The notes below the pieces were generated by a model. That model made no database searches. It was given only the letters and a program-made list of their open reading frames with translations, and had not been told where the DNA came from. 6,369 nucleotides of DNA, taken from contig JBIKRQ010000364.1 in assembly GCA_044349155.1 (NCBI GenBank), positions 1 to 6,369 of the forward strand, in the 5' to 3' direction. Made by a program: the position numbers and the translations under genes. Positions 1 through 6,369 of this stretch are shown here, piece by piece. Within the stretch, counting starts at the first letter, position 1. Each line of letters begins with the position of its first letter. This stretch comes from VGSZ01 sp044349155 (GTDB taxonomy: Bacteria > Myxococcota > UBA727 > VGSZ01).

Positions 1-2401
1 GCAGACCGATGGCGTGGCTGCCCAAAAGGTACCGCTTGGCGCGCACCAGCTCGGCCTCGGTGATGCCGTTGTCGACCAGCCCCGCGAGGATGCCGTCGAT
101 GCCGGCGAGGGCCTGGTCGACCTTCTCGGGGCTCGTGCCCATGTAGACCGAGAACGAACCGGGCTCGATGCCGTCGACGGCGTAGGCGGCCACCGAGTAG
201 CAGAGCGACTGCTTGTCGCGCAGGTCGAGGAACAAGCGCCCGCCCTGCCCCGACAACGACGACACCAGGATTTCCAACGCGAAGCGATCGCCGTCGGCCA
301 GGCGCAAGCCCGAGGTGCCCGTGACGAGGTGGGCTTGCGCGCGATCGCGCACCAGCCGTGCCACGCGGACGTCGGTGGGTGCTGCTTCTTCGGCAGGCGA
401 CGGCGACGGTGCAGTGCCGTCGTCGCGCAGGTGCTCGTCGACGATCGCGAAGATCTGGTCAGGGTCGACATCGCCGACGAAGCACAACACGGCATCGTTG
501 GCCCGCGCACGCGCACGCCAGAACGACGACAACGACGACGACGTCACGCCCCGCACGCTGTCGGCCGTACCCAGCAGATCGCGGCGGTAGGGGTGGGTCT
601 TCCACAGCGAGCGGTTGAACAGGTCGAAGGCGAGGCCGGCCGGGTTGTCGGCTTTGGCGCGGATGTCTTCGAGGGTGTGCAGCTTCTGGCGTTCGAGTTC
701 GTCGTCGGAGAAGGCGACGTTGTTGAACGTGTCGAAGAAGAGTTCGAGGCCGCTGTGCAGGTGCGGCGTGAGGATCGTTTGGCGCAGACCAAACGAGTTG
801 CGGCCCGCGAAGCCGTCGAGGCCACCGGCGGTGCGGTCGAGGTACTCGGCGATCTCAACGGCACTTCTCGTCGAGGTGCCCTTGCTCACGAGTTCGGCAG
901 CGAGGTGCGAGTAGCCGCTGGTGCTGTCGTCTTCGGCGCGCAGACCACCCAGCCACGCAGCACGGATGGCGACGAGGGGGTTGGTGTTGTCGCGCTCGAC
1001 GATGACCGTGGCGCCTTTGACCTTCTCGACGGAAATGCGCTCGCGCACGGTGGACGCACGACGGCTGCGCGGCTGCAGCGCGAGGTTTGCAATGCGCGTG
1101 AGTTCAGCGTCGGAGACGCGCGCTTCCTGGTCTTTGGGCACCAGGGTGACGACGTTGGCGTGCTCGGGATTGAAGATCGTGCGCGCAGCGGCGACGACTT
1201 CTTCCGCCGTCACGGCCTGCAAACGGCGCTGGTACTCGGCCTCGAACGCCGGGTCGCCGGTGAGCAGCTGCCACGTGCCCAGACGACGAGCGAGGCCTTC
1301 AACGGTTTCGCGCTGGTAGACCATGTCGGCGGCGAGGATGGCCTTGGCCTTCTCGAGTTCCTGCGGCGACACGCCGTCTTGAATGCGACGAAGCTGCTCG
1401 CCAATCGCGAGCATCGCGGGCTCGAGCTTGTCGTGGTGCAACGTGGCGCCGACGACGAACAGGCCCGGGTCCTTGGGCGTGTAGGCGTAGGCGTAGACCT
1501 CGTTCACGAGCTTCTGGTCGCGCTTGATGGTGCGCGTGAGCCGCGACGATTCGCCGGTGCCAAGGATGACGCTCATGACGTCGAGGGCTGGCGTGCGCGG
1601 GTCGAGCAGTGATGGTCCGCGAAAGCCGATCGACAGGTGGCTTTCTTCGACGTCGTCGACGAGGCCCTTCACGCGCAGGCCGGCTTGCGCGGGCTCGACC
1701 GCACGCTCAGGCAACGCACGCGCGCCGGGCTTGGCGTCGGCAAACGCACGTTCGACGTCGAGGACGGCGCGGTCGGCATCGATGTCGCCCACGACGACGA
1801 CCGTGAGGCGATCGGCGCGGTAGTGGGCGTCGAAGAAGGTGGCGACGTTTTCGCGTTTGAAGCCCGCAACGATGTCGCGGTAGCCGATCACCGGGCGGTG
1901 GTACGGGTGCTGCGTGAACGCGCTGGCGAACAGCGCCTTGCTCACGCGCGAGCCGGGCGAGTCTTCGGAGCGCTTGATCTCCTCGAGAATGACCTCGAGC
2001 TCGCGTCCGAGTTCGGCTTCGTCGAAGGCCGAGTGCTGCACCGCATCGGCGAGCACATCGAGGCCGGTGGCGAAGAAATCTTTGGCGATGACGACGTGGT
2101 AGACGGTTTGGTCGTAGCTGGTCCAGGCGTTCACTTCGCCGCCAGCACCCTCGATTTCAGCGGCGATCTGGCCAACGCCACGACCGACAACGCCGTCTTT
2201 GAGCGTGCCCTTGAACAGCATGTGCTCGTGCACGTGAGCGAGGCCGGCTTCGGCAGGCGTCTCGTCGGCGGAGCCAACGCCCACCCAGACCTGGATGGCG
2301 ACGACAGGTGCGGCCTTCGACTCCAACGCGAGGATGGTGAGACCAGTGGAGGTGGTGCGTTTGACGAGGCGGTGACCAGTGCTGCCGGGAATGTCGAGCA
2401 T
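1..2401 (-). CDS. M16 family (pitrilysin/insulinase-like) two-domain zinc metallopeptidase, 3' end missing
   Basis: Predicted zinc-dependent endopeptidase; about 800 codons are present and the frame runs off the left edge. The N-terminal domain has the inverted zinc motif HxxEH as H56-V-H-E59-H60, followed by MLFKGT. The third ligand is probably E136 in RELEVILEEI, 76 residues after H60, the M16 spacing. Between them is GGEVNAWTSYDQTVY, the family's GG.(N)A.TS.(D).T.Y block. A second M16 domain begins near residue 447. Its equivalent of the zinc site is degenerate (H499-L-A-A-E-L, then KGT), so it should be non-catalytic. It keeps the substrate-binding pair R728 and Y735 in RLFLDLRDKQSLCYSV, seven residues apart as in insulin-degrading enzymes. 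Family comparison suggests roughly 80-100 residues are missing. No signal peptide follows the ATG at 2401, so a cytoplasmic location is inferred. No clear Shine-Dalgarno precedes this ATG. An in-frame GTG at 2482 overlaps the upstream stop but would add an Arg/Cys-rich extension unlike the family. Confidence 0.95.
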   Translation of the reverse strand, partial: MLDIPGSTGHRLVKRTTSTGLTILALESKAAPVVAIQVWVGVGSADETPAEAGLAHVHEHMLFKGTLKDGVVGRGVGQIAAEIEGAGGEVNAWTSYDQTVYHVVIAKDFFATGLDVLADAVQHSAFDEAELGRELEVILEEIKRSEDSPGSRVSKALFASAFTQHPYHRPVIGYRDIVAGFKRENVATFFDAHYRADRLTVVVVGDIDADRAVLDVERAFADAKPGARALPERAVEPAQAGLRVKGLVDDVEESHLSIGFRGPSLLDPRTPALDVMSVILGTGESSRLTRTIKRDQKLVNEVYAYAYTPKDPGLFVVGATLHHDKLEPAMLAIGEQLRRIQDGVSPQELEKAKAILAADMVYQRETVEGLARRLGTWQLLTGDPAFEAEYQRRLQAVTAEEVVAAARTIFNPEHANVVTLVPKDQEARVSDAELTRIANLALQPRSRRASTVRERISVEKVKGATVIVERDNTNPLVAIRAAWLGGLRAEDDSTSGYSHLAAELVSKGTSTRSAVEIAEYLDRTAGGLDGFAGRNSFGLRQTILTPHLHSGLELFFDTFNNVAFSDDELERQKLHTLEDIRAKADNPAGLAFDLFNRSLWKTHPYRRDLLGTADSVRGVTSSSLSSFWRARARANDAVLCFVGDVDPDQIFAIVDEHLRDDGTAPSPSPAEEAAPTDVRVARLVRDRAQAHLVTGTSGLRLADGDRFALEILVSSLSGQGGRLFLDLRDKQSLCYSVAAYAVDGIEPGSFSVYMGTSPEKVDQALAGIDGILAGLVDNGITEAELVRAKRYLLGSHAIGL

Positions 2402-2435
2402 GCGACGTGGTAGCGGCGGAGCGCGTCGTCGGCAA

Positions 2436-2463
2436 CAAAACCGCGTCGTTTGGGACGGTTTCG
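2436..2463 (-). terminator. Possible hairpin in the gap between the lipoprotein and M16 genes
   Basis: On the minus strand, CGAAACCGTC and GACGCGGTTTTG can pair around a six-base loop (CCAAAC). This gives about ten base pairs, including one G-U, with a two-base CG bulge on the 3' side. The U run after the stem is short and interrupted (TTTTGTTG, partly inside the stem), so a classical strong intrinsic terminator is unlikely. It could be a weak terminator or attenuator lowering read-through into the peptidase gene, or chance pairing in GC-rich DNA. It lies entirely in the 80-base gap and does not cover the peptidase ATG. Confidence 0.3.
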
Positions 2464-2481
2464 TCGCGCAACAACTCAGCA

Positions 2482-4524
2482 CTACCGCTGCACGCCACAC
2501 ACGTCGGGCTCGCATGGGTTGATCACAACACCGTCCAGCAGGAAGCGAACGCCCTGCGTGATCGCCTGCTCGTTGGCGCCGACGGCGTAGTGCACGAAGC
2601 CTTCTTCCGGCGGGAACGTCGCATCGAGCTCGAACGTGGGGTCGACGCCGAAGTCGTACATGTAGGTTCCGCTGCCCTCAAACGGCAGGGTTTCCGTCGT
2701 CACGCCGAAGGGGGCGTCGAAGGCGCTCGGGGTCAACCATGGCAGCCCCATCGCGCGCATGTGCATCAGCGAGCCGAGGTTCGGCACCTGCGTGTCACCG
2801 CGGCCAATCTGTTGCAGCACGCGACGTTCGCTGGCGTGCGCACTCGGGCCTTCGGGCAGCTCGTTGTCGACGAGGTACGGCGCCCAGGTCGCGGGATCGA
2901 AGCGGTCGGCAGCGCGTTGCAAGTGTGCGGTCAGGATTTGCTGGTTGAGCGGGTCGGGCAGCGATGTGTCGAGGAAGAACGTGAAGCCCAAAAACGGGCG
3001 CGCGCGAAACATCATGTGCGACAGGCCCGAGCCGCCCACGCGCAACACCGCACGCTTGATGTCGTCGTTGAGGGCGACGATCACACCGCCCAAAATGTGG
3101 CCCATCGAGTTGCCCAAAAACGTGAAGGTGTCGCGACGCAGCAGCGGCGTGTTCGTGCCCGGGCGGCGCAGCGGCTTCACTTCGGTGGCGCCGTTCACAA
3201 TGGTGGTGACGTCGTCGAGGCCGCCGTTTTTGATGAGTGCGGTGAGTGTGAGCCAGTTGACAATCGCCTGCGGCAACCGTTCGCCAAAGCGCAGGGCCTC
3301 GCTCACGTTGTTGCCCATGCTGCCAGCGACGACGCCGAGGTCGCCGTACGACATGCCGATCCAGTCGATGGCTGCTTCGGCGTGGCCCGTGCGGTTCGAG
3401 AAGTCGCGCACCTTGCTGTACTGCATCTCGTTTCGGTCGCCGAAGAAGCCGTGGCCGAAGAAGTCGACGCCGATGGGCTCGTCGGAATCGCGCACGCTCT
3501 CGGGGATCACGAGCATCACGTTGAACGTGGTGACGTCGTTGAGGCGGACTTCGCCGTCGTCGTCGCGCGCGAGCAGCGTGCCGGCGTCGTCGCTCTCGAC
3601 CACGCGCGGGCCGGTGACGCTCAACTCGATCAGGCGCCAGTTGAGTTCGGGGCGGTCGGGGTACTTCTGGCCAATCTGCTCGTCCTGCAGAAATCGTGTG
3701 ACGCGTGCTGTCGGCGGTGTTTGCGCCAGGGCCTGTAACGCCAATGCGCGCGCACGCAGGAGGTCGTGCTGCACGTGCTCGTCGCTGCCGGTCGTGAAGT
3801 CCCACGCGAGCTGCACATCGGCGCGGGCGATGCCGGCCGCCTCGACGACGGGGAAGATCTCGGTCTCGTAGCGCTGCAGCAACGGGCGCAGCAGGCGATC
3901 ACTGCCCACCGCAGCATCGCCGCCAACGACGCGCGCCATCGCCGCAGGGACTGGCAGCGCACCAGACGTCGCGCGCACACCACTGACGACGACGACGTAG
4001 CGCGTGTTGGCCTTCAGTTGCACCAGCGGGCGCATGATCAACGCTTCGCGTGCATCGTCGGTGGCGCGGGGATCGACGTCGACGAAGAACGGGACGCGCT
4101 CGTTGGTTGCGGCATCGACGAGCGCGATCGGGAAACCTGCAGCAAGGGTGCGCGCATGATCGGCTCCCATGCCGGGCACGCTGCTGGCGTCGACGCGAAC
4201 ACCGAAACTCCACACGATCGGTGGCTGCCGCGAGAAGCCGTCTTGCGGCATGAACTCGGTGAGGTCAGCGATTTCGCCGTTGCTCGTGAACATCTCGGCA
4301 GCGCCGTCGATCTGCACGCGGTGCCCTGACGGCAGTGTCGCGTCGTCGACGAGGAAGTGGTTCGACGGATACGGCAGCGCACACGACACTTCATGCAGCA
4401 AGGGCGAGCAGCCATCGGGGACGTCGAGGGGCTGTACGCGCACGCTGTCGCGGCCGCTGCATCCAGCAAGTGTCATCACCACCGCAAGGCCGAGCGTTGT
4501 GCGCATGTGCGAACGCTGCCGCAT
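2482..4524 (-). CDS. Predicted outer-envelope lipoprotein with alpha/beta-hydrolase (lipase/esterase-like) domain, 680 aa
   Basis: The N-terminus is a lipoprotein signal: basic residues, a hydrophobic stretch (LGLAVVMTLA), then lipobox L-A-G-C with lipidation at C22 and Ser at +2, which by the E. coli rule allows outer-membrane sorting. M7 (4506) is an alternative start giving a more usual signal length; neither start has a clear Shine-Dalgarno. Residues ~40-70 contain PYPSNHFLVDD and a TLPSG-type segment, reminiscent of N-terminal domains of large bacterial lipase-like lipoproteins. The hydrolase core is suggested by an oxyanion-type HGFFG (358-362), a nucleophile elbow G471-N-S473-M-G475, a candidate acid D577 in GRGDTQVPN and a candidate general base H645 in GFVHYAVG. 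Cysteine pairs C39/C48 and C671/C676 at opposite ends fit an exported, disulphide-bonded protein. The hydrolase fold and triad are pattern-based inferences; substrate unknown. It starts 39 bases after the DUF2520 gene, so co-transcription is plausible. Confidence 0.9.
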   Translation of the reverse strand: MRQRSHMRTTLGLAVVMTLAGCSGRDSVRVQPLDVPDGCSPLLHEVSCALPYPSNHFLVDDATLPSGHRVQIDGAAEMFTSNGEIADLTEFMPQDGFSRQPPIVWSFGVRVDASSVPGMGADHARTLAAGFPIALVDAATNERVPFFVDVDPRATDDAREALIMRPLVQLKANTRYVVVVSGVRATSGALPVPAAMARVVGGDAAVGSDRLLRPLLQRYETEIFPVVEAAGIARADVQLAWDFTTGSDEHVQHDLLRARALALQALAQTPPTARVTRFLQDEQIGQKYPDRPELNWRLIELSVTGPRVVESDDAGTLLARDDDGEVRLNDVTTFNVMLVIPESVRDSDEPIGVDFFGHGFFGDRNEMQYSKVRDFSNRTGHAEAAIDWIGMSYGDLGVVAGSMGNNVSEALRFGERLPQAIVNWLTLTALIKNGGLDDVTTIVNGATEVKPLRRPGTNTPLLRRDTFTFLGNSMGHILGGVIVALNDDIKRAVLRVGGSGLSHMMFRARPFLGFTFFLDTSLPDPLNQQILTAHLQRAADRFDPATWAPYLVDNELPEGPSAHASERRVLQQIGRGDTQVPNLGSLMHMRAMGLPWLTPSAFDAPFGVTTETLPFEGSGTYMYDFGVDPTFELDATFPPEEGFVHYAVGANEQAITQGVRFLLDGVVINPCEPDVCGVQR

Positions 4525-4563
4525 GCGCAGGCGTCGGTCGAGCCACGACCACGTCGGGACAGC

Positions 4564-5355
4564 TCAGTCGTCGAGGAGCGACCAGTCTTTGCCGGCAGCA
4601 CCGGGCGGTTGCACCTGCTGCACCAACACACGGCTCAAGCGCCGATACACCAGGGCCACATCGTCGTCGTCGAGCACCTCGAGATGCTTGCGCACGGTCT
4701 CGATATCGCCGCGCGCCACCGGTCCGGTCGCTGCTTGCGCGAGGGGTGCATCAATGGCCCGCTGTGCCGTCGAGAGCAGCAAACGCCCGAGGCTGATGCG
4801 CGCCACGTCGACGTCGATGCCCACCTGCACGAGCTGTTCGATCCCCAACTGCAACAAGGCTGTGGCGAGGTTGCCCGCGAGCACCGCCCCTGCGTGGTAG
4901 CGAACGCGGTCGTCGTCGCGCACACGATGCGGCACAAGGTGAAGGGTGCGAGCAAGGTGCTGCAGCACCGCATCGACGTCGTCGTCATCGCCGTCGGTGG
5001 CGCACAAGGTCTGCGTCGGCACTGCCGTTTTGCCATCGAGGGAGGCCAGCGGATGAAACACGCCCCGGCGCACCGTCGACGGCAGCACCACACGCCCGCG
5101 CGAGCCCGCCACATGCGCCACGATCACCTGGGCGTCGACGTCGAGCTGTGCGGCAACGTCGGCAATCACGGTGTCGCGCACCGCCACCAACACCACGTCG
5201 ACGTCGCGCAGCTCCAGCGGCCCACGAGACGACACCTGCCGCGCAGAGACGCCAGCGGCCGCAAGCGACACCATCAGGCTGCCGGCGGCCTTGCCAGTGC
5301 CCACCACGACGACGCGGGTGCCTTGCACGTCAGATGTCGTCGGGGAGGTCGACAA
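4564..5355 (-). CDS. Rossmann-like/DUF2520 domain protein (putative NAD(P)-dependent oxidoreductase)
   Basis: 263 aa from a TTG start at 5355. The N-terminal half is a Rossmann nucleotide-binding domain: beta strand RVVVVG followed by the glycine-rich turn GTGKAAGSL (19-27), a second strand-helix unit ending DVVLVAVRD (53-61), and HVAGSRG with RGVFHPLASL (97-106). The C-terminal half has the DUF2520 signatures YHAGAVLAGNLATALL (153-168) and ATGPVARGDIETVRKHLEVL (209-228). The family resembles pyrroline-5-carboxylate and ketopantoate reductases, so NAD(P)-dependent reduction is the likely chemistry, but the substrate is not established. The start is uncertain. TTG at 5355 lies inside the RHH gene (26-base overlap) and has an AGGTGA upstream. 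GTG at 5328 begins one base after the RHH stop and gives 254 aa, still ahead of the first beta strand. Either arrangement implies translation linked to the RHH gene. Confidence 0.92.
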   Translation of the reverse strand: MSTSPTTSDVQGTRVVVVGTGKAAGSLMVSLAAAGVSARQVSSRGPLELRDVDVVLVAVRDTVIADVAAQLDVDAQVIVAHVAGSRGRVVLPSTVRRGVFHPLASLDGKTAVPTQTLCATDGDDDDVDAVLQHLARTLHLVPHRVRDDDRVRYHAGAVLAGNLATALLQLGIEQLVQVGIDVDVARISLGRLLLSTAQRAIDAPLAQAATGPVARGDIETVRKHLEVLDDDDVALVYRRLSRVLVQQVQPPGAAGKDWSLLDD

Positions 5356-5716
5356 TGTTCACCTGCCGCAACGCCAAACGAACGATCTGACTGCGGCTCG
5401 CTTTGCGGTGCCCGTTGGCCTTCGCCATCGCCAACAGCTCGTCGAGGCGCGCGACGTCGTCCTCGTAAAACGAGAAGGTCACCAGGCGAAAGCTCTTGCC
5501 GTCAGCAAGCGGCTGACGACCCTTGGGCTTGGCCTTGCTGGCGCGTGTGGGCTTCTTCGCGATCGCCGTTGTCGTCGACGTGACCGGCGTGGCAGGCCGC
5601 ACGCCGTAAAACGCTGCCGCAAATGGGTCGACGCCCACGTCGGCCAGGGGGTTGTCGCCCAGGCCCTGTTCGCCGTCGACGAGCTCGGAGGTGGGGCGCT
5701 TGGTGCGTGCCGCCAT
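5330..5716 (-). CDS. Small ribbon-helix-helix DNA-binding protein, probable ParA partner
   Basis: 128 aa. The C-terminal ~45 residues look like a CopG/Arc/ParG-type RHH domain: one beta strand (FRLVTFSFY, 76-84), helix A (EDDVARLDELLAMAKANG, 85-102), a short turn, then helix B (SRSQIVRLALRQV, 107-119). The strand alternates in the way used for DNA contact in RHH dimers. Residues 1-40 are acidic to neutral with NPLADVGVDPFAAAFYGV, and 41-70 form a Thr/Lys/Pro-rich basic linker (KKPTRASKAKPKGRQ), probably disordered. ParG-like partition proteins have a flexible N-terminal tail that stimulates ParA, so this tail may play that role; this is inference. The ATG comes one base after the parA stop (TGAGATG), with a weak AGGG upstream at 5729-5726, indicating translational coupling. 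Alternatives are a transcriptional autoregulator of the cassette or a loading adaptor for another ParA cargo. No direct-repeat operator is visible in the window. Confidence 0.85.
   Translation of the reverse strand: MAARTKRPTSELVDGEQGLGDNPLADVGVDPFAAAFYGVRPATPVTSTTTAIAKKPTRASKAKPKGRQPLADGKSFRLVTFSFYEDDVARLDELLAMAKANGHRKASRSQIVRLALRQVNIVDLPDDI
5359..5364 (-). promoter_or_regulatory. Shine-Dalgarno-like AGGTGA supporting the TTG start of the DUF2520 gene
   Basis: AGGTGA lies three bases before the TTG at 5355, so the AGG core is six bases from the start, a normal spacing. It sits within the coding sequence of the RHH gene (codons for RQVN), so it may be coincidental. No comparable sequence precedes the competing GTG at 5328, which would instead rely on re-initiation after the adjacent TGA. 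Confidence 0.4.
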
Positions 5717-5717
5717 C

Positions 5718-6369
5718 TCAGCCCGCCCTGGCCGCTGCAGCGGCGTCTTCGCGGGCGATCATCTGGGCGCGCGCGTGAATGGTGTCGACGACGACGCGGT
5801 AGTCCTCAGCACCCGACGACGTCGGATCGTGCTCGAAGATCGTCTTTCGGTGGCTGGGCGCTTCCTTCAACTTCGTGTTCTGCCGAATCGGCGGCAGGCA
5901 CAAATCGCCGAAGTGCTTCTTCAGCGCCTCGTGGGAGTCGCGGCAAATCTTGGCGCGGTGGTCGTAAAACGTGGGCACCACGCCGCCAACTTTGACCGTG
6001 TGCCCGAGGTGGGCGTGCACGTTCTTCAGCGTCTTGAGCACCTGCTTCACGCCAACCAGGCTGAGGTAGTCGCAGGCGACGGGGATGATCACCTCGTCGA
6101 CAGCGCACAACGCGTTTTGGTTGATCAGGCTCAAGCTCGGCGCGCAGTCGATGACGATGTGCGTGTAGCCGCCTTCTTTTTTGCCCGCCTGCTCGAGCTT
6201 CGACGACAACACCGCACCACGCGTGGGGTGCTGCGCGAGCTTGATTTCCGCGGCGGCCAACATGTCGTCGCTGCACAGCACGTCGAAGTTGTTGCCGATG
6301 GGCACCACCGCGTCGTCGACAGACACCTCGCCCATCATCACGTGGTAGAGCGTGTACTGCGCCTTGAGG
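5718..6369 (-). CDS. parA: ParA/Soj family partition or positioning ATPase, 5' end missing
   Basis: 216 residues are present; the frame is open to the right edge and begins mid-protein with LKAQYTLYHVMMGEVSVDDAVV. This matches the ParA segment that follows the first DxDPQ block. The deviant Walker A (KGGVGKT) should lie about 60-70 residues upstream, outside the window. Visible family blocks are YTHIVIDCAPSLSLINQNAL (Walker B/switch II region), then VDEVIIPVACDYLSLVGVKQVLKTL, then VGGVVPTFYDHRAKICRDS, and finally IRQNTKLKEAPSHRKTIFEHDPTSSGAEDYRVV, the conserved C-terminal ParA signature with its ApS motif. ParA proteins dimerise on ATP, bind DNA non-specifically and move or space a cargo recruited by a partner protein. 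Here the obvious partner is the RHH protein one base downstream. A GTG at 6341 is not the real start, because homology continues upstream of it. A related positioning ATPase (chromosomal or cargo-specific rather than plasmid) cannot be excluded. Confidence 0.95.
   Translation of the reverse strand, partial: LKAQYTLYHVMMGEVSVDDAVVPIGNNFDVLCSDDMLAAAEIKLAQHPTRGAVLSSKLEQAGKKEGGYTHIVIDCAPSLSLINQNALCAVDEVIIPVACDYLSLVGVKQVLKTLKNVHAHLGHTVKVGGVVPTFYDHRAKICRDSHEALKKHFGDLCLPPIRQNTKLKEAPSHRKTIFEHDPTSSGAEDYRVVVDTIHARAQMIAREDAAAAARAG

Noticed and set aside
520..546. ACG-type trinucleotide run
   Set aside because: It encodes VTSSSLSSFW in the peptidase, at a place where M16 proteins normally have a Ser/Thr-rich helix start. 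It is short and imperfect, so simple codon use explains it.
14..1612. 532-codon open frame on the plus strand
   Set aside because: It lies wholly antisense to the M16 peptidase, whose minus-strand frame carries clear family motifs throughout. The plus-strand product is a featureless Val/Asp/Arg/Ala-rich string that mirrors codon bias.
2157..2498. 113-codon minus-strand frame overlapping the start of the M16 gene
   Set aside because: It is a different frame from the M16 protein over the HxxEH region, and its His/Arg-rich sequence has no domain.
2407..3738. 443-codon plus-strand frame, and a 370-codon frame at 2759-3871
   Set aside because: Both are antisense to the lipoprotein hydrolase gene and show no recognisable domain. 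They arise because GC-rich coding DNA has few stops on the opposite strand.
4525..4563. Small inverted repeat GGTCG/CGACC between the DUF2520 and lipoprotein genes
   Set aside because: It has only five base pairs, no U tract, and uses the CGTCG-like words common across the whole window, so it is not a convincing terminator or operator.
4357..5583. 408-codon plus-strand frame, and a 274-codon frame at 5171-5995
   Set aside because: They cross several well-supported minus-strand genes and the predicted proteins are His/Arg-rich without motifs.
5718..6341. GTG at 6341 as the ParA start
   Set aside because: ParA homology (LKAQYTLYH) continues upstream to the window edge, and a start here would delete the nucleotide-binding Walker A region.

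Overview
The window is GC-rich and all five credible genes lie on the minus strand. Reading in the direction of transcription (from high to low coordinates) they are: the 3' part of a ParA/Soj-type partition ATPase, a small ribbon-helix-helix (RHH) DNA-binding protein, a Rossmann-fold/DUF2520 protein, a large predicted lipoprotein with an alpha/beta-hydrolase core, and the first ~800 codons of a two-domain M16 zinc metallopeptidase. Both end genes run off the window. No RNA gene, mobile element, CRISPR array or plus-strand gene can be supported. The long plus-strand open frames are antisense shadows produced by the strong GTC/GAC/CTC codon bias.

Organism: the lipoprotein signal with a lipobox points to a bacterium, and probably a diderm. 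The high GC, the large PS(N/D)-type lipoprotein hydrolase and the codon style resemble Myxococcota or Bradymonadales-type (former Deltaproteobacteria) genomes. This is an inference from style, not a marker-based assignment.

Layout: 6369-5718 holds parA, lacking its N-terminus and Walker A motif. 5716-5330 holds the RHH protein, whose ATG follows the parA stop after one base (TGA-G-ATG). 5355 (or 5328) to 4564 holds the DUF2520 protein, which either overlaps the RHH gene or starts one base after its stop. 4524-2482 holds the lipoprotein hydrolase, 39 bases downstream. 2401-1 holds the M16 peptidase, after an 80-base gap that contains a possible hairpin at 2463-2436.

How the genes may work together: ParA plus RHH has the architecture of a type Ib-like partition or positioning cassette (ATPase plus DNA-binding adaptor) and is very likely co-translated. 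The DUF2520 enzyme is translationally close to it, but no functional link can be read from the sequence. The lipoprotein hydrolase and the peptidase look like independent functions in the same directional cluster. No promoter could be identified, and any promoter of the ParA unit lies outside the window.
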